The position numbers and the translations under genes were made by a program. DNA of 64,000 nucleotides from contig NW_017804365.1 in assembly GCF_001625305.1 (NCBI RefSeq), forward strand, positions 580,414 through 644,413, given 5' to 3'. The DNA is from Branchiostoma belcheri. Its lineage: Eukaryota > Chordata > Leptocardii > Amphioxiformes > Branchiostomatidae. The stretch's first letter is position 1. Each line of letters opens with the position of its first letter. The notes under the pieces are model-generated. The model saw only the letters and a list, made by a program, of their open reading frames with translations. It made no database searches and was not told the origin of the DNA. Of the stretch, positions 47,816 to 58,700 are shown piece after piece.

Positions 47816-49286
47816 AAATGACATGTACATTGTAGTTACCCTACTGACAATGTGATTATTATACAGTCATGCGCCATTGTCAGCATCTATTCCAAAGAGA
47901 GATTTTGCCCTAAGAATTTCTATCTGTGCTGCGATCCTGGAACTCTTTTCATTGTTTTCTATATGACAAATGGTGAGAAATACTATGAGTAATGAATGAA
48001 CAAGTGATGTGGCCAATGTGTGTGTAATGGAATAAAGTGTGCAACAGATAAAGCAAGGCTTCTGTTTTTTTTATACAAGAATACAAATAAAACAGCAATT
48101 TAAAGGCATTACAGGATCAATGTCAACTAACATAATTATCATATAGCCAGATGACTTTGACCAATCAGAAGTCTCAATTTTATATTTGGCTATGATACCA
48201 TAATGTCAGTGACAACTGGTGGATAATCATTATAAGTGGTCAGTTATTAGAATTATTAACCACTTGACCATACCATTATGCAGGGGGACCCTATAGATTT
48301 TCCTGTTTTCTCCCTTAGTTACATAATGGTTTGTAAAAAGTTTTCAAGTTTGACCTATTCAGGTAAAATTGTATTTCACACATTCATGATAGGGTCATGT
48401 GTTTCATTCCCACATCAAGAAATTTAACAGAGAACTGTACGAAAAGTAACTTTCCATGTCTAAAAGAGAAAGAGACATTTAGAAAAAAAAGGTTCTAAAG
48501 CAATTGCAATTATGTGCACATATCTATCTAAATTGAAATATCTATTTGTTACAGGTTGACACTTTCTAAGTACAAAAAAATGTTCTCCAGCTTTCCACTA
48601 ATTATAAGTCTAGTAGTCCAAAGTAATCTTGGATATTGACGAGACCAACAGAGAATATTTAGAGCAGTTCTTTACATCCTATAATATCATTAGTCTATGT
48701 TATGTTTTGTTGATTTTGTTACAATGATGTTATTTACAGTGGTGAAGTAACTAAATACCTGACACAGAAAAACACTTGGATTGTTGGCACATCATAAACT
48801 TTGTGGTATTCCAGTAAAAAATAACAATTTGGTCCTATATAAGAACAAACTGATTGATTCAGTATCAGATTTGTACTTATTTTGTGAATAATCCAATATA
48901 TAAATGCTAAAGAAGACTTTGTAACATACTGTTACAATATGTAAGACAATGGGCAATAATGTTATCCTCATAAAATTGTAATTGCATTTTATATTTTGCA
49001 CTTTCAAGTTTCATGTGCACTTAGGCTTTGAATTGAGTGCCAACCTACAAATCTAACTCTTATAGGTGATGGCCAAGACAACATGGACAATCAAGAACTA
49101 TCTATTTACTTATGGCATCTCTATAAAATGTCACTGGAAACTTCCCCACCTTTTCTGGCATACTTTCAATATGGTTTTCATACAAGCAATGATAATGTTT
49201 AATGTTTCATCATATTATTTATGATTGCCCCCCCCCCCAAAAAAAAGCAATAGGTCACAGTTGGTAAGTTGATAATATTTGATGAT

Positions 49287-49390
49287 AGCCTGGTTACCAG
49301 ACCTATTTCAGCTTCTAAGTCTTTATACTCTCCACAATTTATTTGAGAAGAGGATAAAGACAGCTAAAATAGGTCTGGTAACCAGGCTAA
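49287..49390. mobile_element. Fold-back MITE, 104 bp
   Basis: 'tagcctggttaccagaccta' pairs with 'taggtctggtaaccaggcta' at the other end. Confidence 0.85.
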
Positions 49391-49749
49391 TTTGATAAGT
49401 TGTGGTTCTGTCCTTCTTCTAATGTGACTGAACATTAGGGCGAATCAAGAAGATTTTGAGTGAAACACTCAAAATCTCAAGATAAAGTGGAGGGACCAGC
49501 CAGACTATGTTGGAAATTCTGACATAGAGTTTGTCCAATAAATTCAACTGTAAGGGGGGCCTTTGACTACACATGTAAGTTACTGAACTATGTGTATGTC
49601 ACTAAAGTGTGCCTCTCGTACTGGTATTGTTCAACCAGTAAACCTGCCCTTGGGCAAAAGCAGCAGCATTATTTTAAGTGACAACAGCTGGCCCTTTTGT
49701 AGGGGGGGGGGGAGATCAGATCGGGTGTACTAGTATTTCTTATTTTAGA

Positions 49750-49959
49750 TTAAAGGCATCCAAGGCAATTTCAGAGTGCAAAAAAGCAACATTCTGGATG
49801 AGGAAATTTGTCTGATATTAATATTTACTGCCATATGCTACTTGTATGTGATTCAATATGATGTGATATGGTTGATTCAACTTACTACATTAAAAATGAC
49901 CAGAAAATGGACTGAAAAAATCGTCTTACTGCCCTGAAATTGCTTTGGGTGCATTTAAA
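49750..49959 (+). mobile_element. Short MITE, TTAAAGGCATCC family
   Basis: Left end 'ttaaaggcatccaaggcaat', right end 'ctgaaattgctttgggtgca' then 'tttaaa'. An internally deleted copy. Confidence 0.75.
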
Positions 49960-50238
49960 GCAATTTGAAATGGAAAAATATCCTTACTATCTTGTTAAAT
50001 GTTTCAAATGGAAGAGTCCTAAAAAACTGGAATCAGAACAATGGTCAAATCATTTAATACCAACATATAAAAAAGTCATTTCTTACTTCAAGCTCTCTCT
50101 CTCCAACTTGTCGAGTTGACCTGCTACCTTGTATAACTAAGATCATAAACATTGCATTGTATACAAGTGGGTAGACTAATACTACTAAGTACCTAAGTAT
50201 GGCAAGTATTGCTTTAGAGACTACAGTATCTGTAGTCT

Positions 50239-51803
50239 TTAGGACTCGTTTGTTTGAGACGCCTTAAATTCTGCATAGTCGATGAACCCGTCCCTGTTCC
50301 TGTCGTCGTCTCGTAAGATCTGGTCGATGGTGGACGTGATCTCGTCTTCGCTGAGCTGTACGCCGTCGTGGCCCTTGTCGTGGTCCTCGTCGTGGAAGTG
50401 CGTCATGGCGGACACCAGCTCGATGCCGTCCAGCCGGTTGTTCTTGTCGTAGTCGTGCTGGGTGAAGTAGTGGAACTGTAGCTCTTCCTCTGACATCTCA
50501 GCTGTGGACTTCCCGACTAAAGGGTCCAGGTGTTCCTTAATGTGACTACAGAGACACAATACAGAATTGTGAAAATTGTTGTCAAACGGGGGGTTTATAC
50601 CATTATAGGCGCTACCAACTGACCCAGCCGGGAATGATCTAATGGTTAGGATTTGGCGGTCTCACCGTCAAGGCCTGGGTTTGATTCCTGGTGTGGGAAC
50701 CACTGTAAGAATTAGGAGAGTAGAAACAGAAAGACACTCCTGGTCCCGGGCCGGGGTTCGAACCCACAACCAAACCTGAGCACCAGGTTCAAATCCGACA
50801 CTCCTACCGATTCGGCTAAAAGGTCTAGACCCCTCGGCCGGGTCAGTTGGTAGCGCCTATGAACCCCCCATTGTTATAGTGTTATCATGTGGCAAGGCTC
50901 AAAATTCATGTTTGGGCATAGGTACTGGTGCACCCAACCTATAATATTGGGTGCACAAAAAAACACTTGGGTGTACCATATAAAATTAGTCGGTGTGTGT
51001 TCCTTACAATACGTAAACCTACAAAAATATTCGGGTACACCCACAGGCTTTGGAAATGATTAATGTTCAATTAAAATGGCTCACTACGACTCAAAGAAAA
51101 AAGGACATACCTTGATACCGCATACAGCTGAGGGAGGCGATGCCTATAATGAGCCGTTCTAGTCGCTTTCGACGTGCTTGAATTTGAGGTGCGTCCAGTG
51201 CTTGTCCAGATTAGTCTTGAACTCGTTCACCGTTCTGCTGTTCACTACCCATTCTGGTAGTGAATTCCAGTCCTTGACACTTCTAATACTTAACACTTGG
51301 CCTCTCACTCTAGCTTTTGCAAGGGGAACTTTAAGCTTGTATTTGTGACCTCTTGTTTTGTGACATGCGGACCCTCACAATTTCTTTATTCATCTTAACC
51401 AAATATGTTGAAATTCAAGTGAGTGCAAATAGACTATGATTTAACGTTATACGAATAATTCAAAGACTTACTCTAAGTCTTGTACATGGTCTCTGCTGCG
51501 CAGTGGGTTTGGTGCCTCTCGCGGTTGTTGCCCAGTGGTGCCGGGGTCAGGTAAGCTGCCCTGGTGGAAGGCGGGCTGAGCCCCGGGCTGGGCCGGCACG
51601 GCTGCCTGACCGTGGGCGGCACGTGAGGCCGGCTGCCCCGCCTGGCCTGGCTGGGCGTGCGCTGCCTGAGCACCTGGCGGGTGAGGAATGTCCGGCTGTA
51701 GTTGTTGCTGTTGCTGCTGCATCTGGACAGGGTCGCCCTGGCCCTGACATGCTGGTAAGATGAAGAAGGAACAAACTGCGACAAACACCAGTCTACACTG
51801 CAT
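50239..51803 (-). CDS. MCFD2: MCFD2-like EF-hand secretory cargo-receptor subunit
   Basis: Two exons on the minus strand, 51803-51472 and 50545-50239, join through a GT-AG intron to 212 residues. Residues 1-20 form a signal peptide (MQCRLVFVAVCSFFILPAC). A Gln/Pro/Ala-rich stretch with Q-runs follows to about residue 100. Then comes the MCFD2 core: DHIKEHLD, EMSEEELQFHYF, a first EF-hand loop DYDKNNRLDGIE and a second DRNRDGFIDYAE, both with the calcium-ligand positions filled. By family knowledge MCFD2 binds LMAN1 in the ER-Golgi pathway and exports glycoproteins in a calcium-dependent way. The low-complexity segment is much longer than I expect in vertebrate MCFD2 (about 146 residues in total). 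The gene diverges from TAF1A across about 1 kb. Confidence 0.88.
50587..50872. mobile_element. Fold-back element with two convergent tRNA-like heads
   Basis: In the MCFD2 intron, 'ataggcgctaccaactgacc' and 'ggtcagttggtagcgcctat' form inverted ends. Inside, the plus strand has a tRNA-Glu-like segment ('aatggttaggatttggcgg', 'gggtttgattcc'). The minus strand has a second tRNA-like segment (A-like 'agccgaatcggtaggagtg', B 'gggttcgaaccc'). The acceptor-stem ends do not pair, so these are not functional tRNA genes. Confidence 0.75.
50898..51065 (+). mobile_element. MITE with 'AGGCTCAAAATTCAT' end, truncated
   Basis: Shares 'ggctcaaaattcat', 'ggtgcac' and 'accatataaaat' with the fuller copy at 52943-53228. 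Confidence 0.6.
51150..51365 (-). mobile_element. LINE reverse-transcriptase C-terminal fragment
   Basis: On the minus strand a frame reads RGHKYKLKVPLAKARVRGQ, then VKDWNSLPEWVV, then NEFKTNLDKHW, the standard tail of CR1-like reverse transcriptase. It lies in the MCFD2 intron in the same orientation as the gene. Confidence 0.75.
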
Positions 51804-52324
51804 TGTTGTGGCTTGAAGTTAAACCCCTGGATCAAAAATGTCGTCTGTTGTGGGAGGGGGGCGCACCGGTTAGGCCGCTAGACGGGACAGTTTAGAAGCT
51901 GGTTCCACGCTAAGCCTTCTTCTGTTTGAGCGAGTTTCAGTTCTGCAACACAAGAGATAACCTGGGCCGTGAAAATTCGCGTAAAAGTTGTTCAAAAGTT
52001 TAGTAAACTGTCCGGGAAAACTCGGACCAAAAGTCACACGGAAGTACACGTCTGCAGTCTGCCGCGTGGCATAGTGGGAAACTTGTCACCTTTGACCTAA
52101 TAACGCGGGAAGGACGGAGGCAAAGTTGAACATGTTTCTTTTCTGTCTCCCAGTCTATGAAATATTTGTAGAGCTATAGCAGTGGGGATCAATTCAATCG
52201 CCACCAACTGACCAGTCAAACAGGTCCGGACCTTTTGGCCTTGCGGTTAGTGCGTTGGGTTCATGGGCTGGGGTTCATGGGATCTCATGGGCTAGGGTTG
52301 TAAACTTACACACTAAAAAGGGCA

Positions 52325-52740
52325 AGGTTACGCCTCTTGGAGATAGTTACTTGTCATGTAATGCAAGCACCAGAGTTATCAACCAAAATTGAAGTCTTCA
52401 AAAATTCTTTTTGTTTTCCACCAAGAACTATGATCGTAGAATGGAACTCGCTGCAACCAACCGTACAGTAGGGGCATCCGTCATCACTAGATAGCTTTAA
52501 ACTCTTAGAAGCAAATGTCTAGATTTAGATGTTCAATCAAAGGATATGTGTAACAAGTCGTTTGGAGTATTATAGCCAGCTGCCACGTGCACCACGCCAT
52601 GTGCCTGCAAAGCTGGTGTGTTATATGTCAGAAGCTGGTGTATTAGTATTATACGCCAAGAAGTGACTATATCGGCTATACAGATACTTTGTACATATAC
52701 AACCATCATACAGATACAGGTAAAGATACTGACGGAGATC
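52325..52740 (+). mobile_element. LINE 3' end with ATACAG-type tail
   Basis: A degraded reverse-transcriptase tail (VEWNSLQPTV..SLDSFKL) is followed by a 3' UTR containing 'gccagctgcc.cgtgcaccac' and 'aagctggtgtgttat', then short 'catacagatacag' repeats. The same 3' end occurs reversed at 59725-60010. It fills most of the spacer between MCFD2 and TAF1A. Confidence 0.7.
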
Positions 52741-52765
52741 ATTGATTGTTAGTCGTTTAGATGCT

Positions 52766-55700
52766 ATGATGGAGACAGAGTCAGATGGAGGTGATGAGGA
52801 GAGTGTGTTCTCCTCCACCACATGGACCAGTGGAGGGCTGCTGGATGGGGAGGAGGAGGATGATGATGATGATGGAACTCCCTTCTATACACTCACATCA
52901 GGAGATAGTCAAGTAGAGACAGAAGGTATGGTGGACACATAGGGCTCAAAATTCATTTTGGGGAATAGGTGCACTGGTGCACAAAAAAATTTTTTGGGTG
53001 CACCATATAAAATAAAATACAGTGGAATGTCAGAAAAACTTATTATGTTTCATTTCTAAAGAAAAGTAGTACAACAATGATTTTATTATTTTCTGACACT
53101 TAGATATTAAGAATATGCTGTATAGTACTATACATTAACATCTTTAACGTTACATACATAAACCTAAGAAAATATTTGGGTGCACAGCTCCAAATTTGGC
53201 TCATGCACCCAGTATATTTCGAGCCCTGACACATGATTATGTAATCATTACCTCAATGTATGGAGGTTTTGTTGTGCTTATCTATTTGTTTCTTTGGTGT
53301 GATCCATACTTTCTAAATTCTGAGTGGTGCAGGTAGTTTTCAATGTTATACCATTGCAGGCACGAAGAAGAATAGTACTTCAAACCGTGGTACTATTTAC
53401 TTAGGTCATCAGTATATTGTTACAGTATTGTCTATCCTCAGCCAACAAGGGCCTACAGTTTGTGAGCAGAGGGAACAGTCACCAGCCTATCCACATTCCA
53501 CTGGTACACCTGCTGCGCCGGGCACTGCTACAGCATAACTGGCACCAGGCAGCACACGTCATGGCAGCACTCTGCACCGAGTACAGGGATGTAGGACATG
53601 TCATCTGGCAGGTAAGGAGAAACACTCTGCACCGAGTACAGGGATATAGGACATGTCATCTGGCAGGTAAGGAGAAACACTCTGCACCGAGTACAGGGAT
53701 GTAGGACATGTCATCTGGCAGGTAAGGAGAAACACTCTGCACCGAGTACAGGGATGTAGGACATGTCATCTGGCAGGTAAGGAGAAACACTCTGCACCAA
53801 GTACAGGGCTGTAGGACATGTCATCTGGCAGGTAAGGAGAAACACTCTGCACCGAGTACAGAGATGTAGGACATGTCATCTGGCAGGTAAGGAGAAACAC
53901 TCTGCACCGAGTACAGGGGTGTAGGACATGTCATCTGGCAGGTAAGGAGAAACACTCTGCACCAAGTACAGGGATATAGGACATGTCATCTGGCAGGTAA
54001 GGAAGGACAAACACTCTGCACCGAGTACAGGGGTGTAGGACATGTCATGTAAGGAGAAACACTCTGCACCGAGTACAGGGCTGTAGGACATGTCATCTGG
54101 CAGGTAAGGAGAAACACTCTGCACCGAGTACAGGGATGTAGGACATGTCATCTGGCAGGTAAGGAGAAACACTCTGCACCGAGTACAGGGATGTGGGACA
54201 TGTCATCTGGCAGGTAAGGAGAAACACTCTGCACCGAGTACAGGGATGTAGGACATGTCATCTGGCAGGTAAGGAGAAACACTCTGCACCGAGTACAAGG
54301 ATGTACATGTAGGATATGTCATATAGGTTACATGTAGGTCAAAGGTCCCAAAAAGGATCATTTCCGATCTTTAATTTCCCATTACATGTTTTTTAATGCA
54401 TGTNNNNNNNNNNNNNNNNNNNNNNNNNNNNNNNNNNNNNNNNNNNNNNNNNNNNNNNNNNNNNNNNNNNNNNNNNNNNNNNNNNNNNNNNNNNNNNNNN
54501 NNNNNNNNNNNNNNNNNNNNNNNNNNNNNNNNNNNNNNNNNNNNNNNNNNNNNNNNNNNNNNNNNNNNNNNNNNNNNNNNNNNNNNNNNNNNNNNNNNNN
54601 NNNNNNNNNNNNNNNNNNNNNNNNNNNNNNNNNNNNNNNNNNNNNNNNNNNNNNNNNNNNNNNNNNNNNNNNNNNNNNNNNNNNNNNNNNNNNNNNNNNN
54701 NNNNNNNNNNNNNNNNNNNNNNNNNNNNNNNNNNNNNNNNNNNNNNNNNNNNNNNNNNNNNNNNNNNNNNNNNNNNNNNNNNNNNNNNNNNNNNNNNNNN
54801 NNNNNNNNNNNNNNNNNNNNNNNNNNNNNNNNNNNNNNNNNNNNNNNNNNNNNNNNNNNNNNNNNNNNNNNNNNNNNNNNNNNNNNNNNTACTTAGGTCA
54901 TCAGTATATTGTTACAGTATTGTCTATCCTCAGCCAACAAGGGCCTACAGTTTGTGAGCAGAGGGAACAGTCACCAGCCTATCCACATTCCACTGGTACA
55001 CCTGCTGCGCCGGGCACTGCTACAGCATAACTGGCACCAGGCAGCACACGTCATGGCAGCACTCTGCACCGAGTACAGGGATGTAGGACATGTCATCTGG
55101 CAGGTAAGGAGAAACACTCTGCACCGAGTACAGGGATATAGGACATGTCATCTGGCAGGTAAGGAGAAACACTCTGCACCGAGTACAGGGATGTAGGACA
55201 TGTCATCTGGCAGGTAAGGAGAAACACTCTGCACCGAGTACAAGGATGTACATGTAGGATATGTCATATAGGTTACATGTAGGTCAAAGGTCCCAAAAAG
55301 GATCATTTCCGATCTTTAATTTCCCATTACATGTTTTTTTAATGCATGTCTGTTGCTTTATGGGAGCTGGAAGGGAAATGCATGGACAGCACCAAAAAGA
55401 AATTTACAATTATGAATTAAATTAGAGATTCACACAAACTAAAAAAAATTATTTCAAGTAGGTATGAAATCTTTGATTTCTAGTTGAAAAATGGATATGG
55501 GAGTGGAGTGACGTCGTGACTTCTGTGGTTATGGTTTATTTGTTGCCCATTTCAGGTTGGATCAGAAGTGTTGTACAACCACCCTGGGACAGAGTCTATT
55601 CACCTCCAGTCACATGCAGAGTAAGTTTACTTACCACAAAAATCTTTCATGTACATTTTAGAGCCTGAAATGCAACCTGCCCTGAGCATGTTGAGCCCTG

Positions 55701-58700
55701 AATTATAATATATCAAATTTTATGATTTGTTGATGTTGGTTACTACTTTACTCTATACCTACTGCAGTAATATGGAGAAAGTGGTGACGCTGAATCGTTT
55801 CCAAGTTCACCTGGAGTTCATCTTCCACCTGCTGAGTAAGGGACAATTAGAGGAGGCCTACGAAACAATCAAGGTGAGAAAATCTTATGATGTAGGTGTA
55901 TGACATTTTCCAACAGGTGTTTTACAAGGTCTGTTTCCAAAGGTTAGGAAAGTGGCAAGGTGTAACTGTTCTTGTTGACTCTGAATCTGAAGGTTCGAAA
56001 TCCCTGGTAGGCCCCACTGTTGTTTCCTTGGGAAAGACACTTTACACCTCTTTCTTCACTTGACTCAGGTGAAGATGAGTACCTAGCTTTGATTAAGGAT
56101 ATTGACCTCCCAGATGGGGCATAAAGCCAGAGGTTCTGTGTTTGAGGAGAGCCACAACTTGAGTATGTTATACATCCCACCGCACTGACTGTGAAAGGAG
56201 TAGGGGTCCTTTCTACATATAGTCTGAGTGGTTCAAACCTTACAGTCTACTCCTAGTCCTAGGCAGTTTGTACATGTACCGGTGTGTTATGATGAAAAGT
56301 TTAGATGAAATAAAGTTCAGGATAGCATTATAAATTATGGAAGATTATAATACAATGTAGAGGAAAGATGGAGCATGCCTACTCTGTATCTAGAAAAAAT
56401 GGAGTGATAAGATGTAATTCATCTTCCTATTTTGGACAATCTAGCTTGCCTGTTCTTATATTCCAGTCAGGGCCTCTGAGGAAGAAAGGGGCAGTATATT
56501 TCACCAAGGCTACTCAGCCCATCTGGGTGCCTGTTGTTAAAGCCTACACAGGACTGATAGAGTATGGACTGTGGCTACAGGGGAGACATAAAGTCAGCCA
56601 GCTACAGGACGTTAGTGGCCTTACAGGAGGGTACGACACACGTAAGGAACCAAGAAATCAAATATCTCATACCTCCGTTAAATATCTAGAATTTACTTCT
56701 ACATATAATTGGAAGCTAATTTGTAAGCTACATATTTCTTGAAATGTTGTGATATTTCCTGATATGACTGACTGATTTACAAACCCAGTATAACTTATAA
56801 GCCAAACTGTCCTTACAGAGGAGTCAGTGATGCTGGACTCTACCCTGACCACATGTGAGGAGACAGTCCAGAGGTATGCTGGCAAGGCAGAAGACAACTT
56901 TGAAGATGTCCTGAAGGAGCCTGGCGTCTGGGACATCTTCGTCGCAAAACAAGTAGAGGTAGGTTTAAGCTGTAGAATCATACTTTATCCAGAACCATGT
57001 CTAGGCATGGTTTTCAATAGTTTAATATGTATACAGTATATGTACCAAGAACAGTGCATGCATATCCAGAACAGTGCATATCCAGAACAGTGCATATCCA
57101 GAACAGTGCATCCAGAACTTCTTGGAGACTATCCAGAATCCTACCTAACCCTAACCCATTCAGGCAAAGAACTAGACAGGCGCAGTTCTGAGTACAATGT
57201 TGAAATGTTCCTAGTACATGTAGCACCATTTCTAATCCTACTACATTTTGTACGTCCCCTGTCTTCACTGATGCTACTACATGTATATGTATTTTAAAGA
57301 ATACAAGGCAGTTTTTGTCTACCACTGGTCATACAAGTGTATGTCCCTCTAGTATCTGGGCCTGGTTTTATCATGGACCAGTGCAGGCTACATTGTAGGT
57401 GCAGGTAAATATGAAAAAATACAGGCACAACTCCAGTTTTACCTGCATATGCATGTGGTATTTCCAGCCCTTACTCTACATATTAAACCGATTTGTCAAG
57501 TATCCAAAGTTCTAGTTAAACATTTTCTACATGTAAATAGTAGAACAGTAGGATATCACTTTGACTTTCCAAACAGTGGCGCCATGTTGATTCTGATAAT
57601 GTCAGGTTAGGGACCGACCACTTCATTCTAGATGTGTCCACATGTACAGACAAACAACAAGGAGTCAAAGTCTAAGATTAGAACAAGATTAAACACAGCA
57701 GATCACAAAATTCTCACTTAAATTTAAATCTTAATATAATATATAAACATCTTTGTACACTGTATTTGTAAAGCTAGGTGGGAATACAGTGGGTTTTCAT
57801 GATACATTTACATAGAAAATTGTTAAGTATTCAAAGTCAAAGTTTTGATATCATGAAGACCAATAAAAATGCCTGAACACACAAGATGACCAAATGTAAA
57901 GATTTTGACTTGGCCAGAATAAAAACTCATCTAAATTATATTAGATTTATTAAGTATTGTAAACTCTCTGTAAATAAATTGTGTACATTTTGATATGTCC
58001 AATGTCTCTTTGATTTCAATATGCTCTTTTATTATTGACAATGTTTAATTTTAGCTAAGTTTGTTCTAAGGGGTCTGGGCTGAAAGCTTTGGGCAATTTA
58101 TTCAAACCTGAATTCTTTTGTTTTGTAGACCAATTATCTCTGCTAAATACAACATCATGAAGCTTTAGACAACCAAGTATGTAAACTGATATTCTTACCA
58201 ATTGGTTAAGTTTGATTGTCACCTCACACAGATTCAGAAGTTTTGAAATATGCTTACACTGTCATCTGAATAATCAGTTATTACCAGCTGTCCCTGTTTT
58301 GCCATGGCAACAGCCCATGGCTCCTTCAAGTCTGTATTGATGTGTAGATCTTGATGAGACCACAGTTACATGTATACTGGCTATACAGATTAGTGCTGCG
58401 TACCGGCTCACTTGACTTGGATCTGGACTTGTAAGAATGTTCAGGTTCAAGTCCAAAAAAAAACAAAATTCAAGAATCGAGTCCGGACTTATTACCATAA
58501 AAGACCATTTCACATACCCCTTTTCTTTTCAAACCACCTAAAACCTTCCGTAGATTGCAAAAACTTGGCTGCAAAATGAAGAAAACATTACCATCGGGCA
58601 TCATCAAGTACCGGCCTCCATGTTATGTGGCTTAAGTTTCACCCAGACAACATATTGCAAGGTTGCCAACATGCAATTTTGTATATGCCATGGGTTTAGG

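Larger units (their letters stand above)
46776..50238. other. Intergenic between Prop1 and MCFD2
   Basis: AT-rich. 47485-47815 resembles a transposon with 'aaaggggcattatgtaacat' at the left and 'atgttacataatgcagcttt' at the right. Fold-back and MITE copies at 49287 and 49750 are listed separately. No coding exons seen. Confidence 0.5.

Noticed and set aside
50633..50705. tRNA-Glu gene
   Set aside because: The anticodon region resembles tRNA-Glu(CTC), but the acceptor-stem halves do not pair and it lies inside a fold-back repeat.
53360..53441. Extra TAF1A exon starting at 53360
   Set aside because: It puts the following conserved segment out of frame; splicing exon 1 directly to 53442 keeps ANKGLQF in phase.
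53571..54318. CRISPR-like array of direct repeats
   Set aside because: Units are contiguous 55-bp copies of an exon-intron border with no unique spacers, in an animal gene.
54386..55030. Long open frames across the gap
   Set aside because: They consist almost entirely of undetermined bases.
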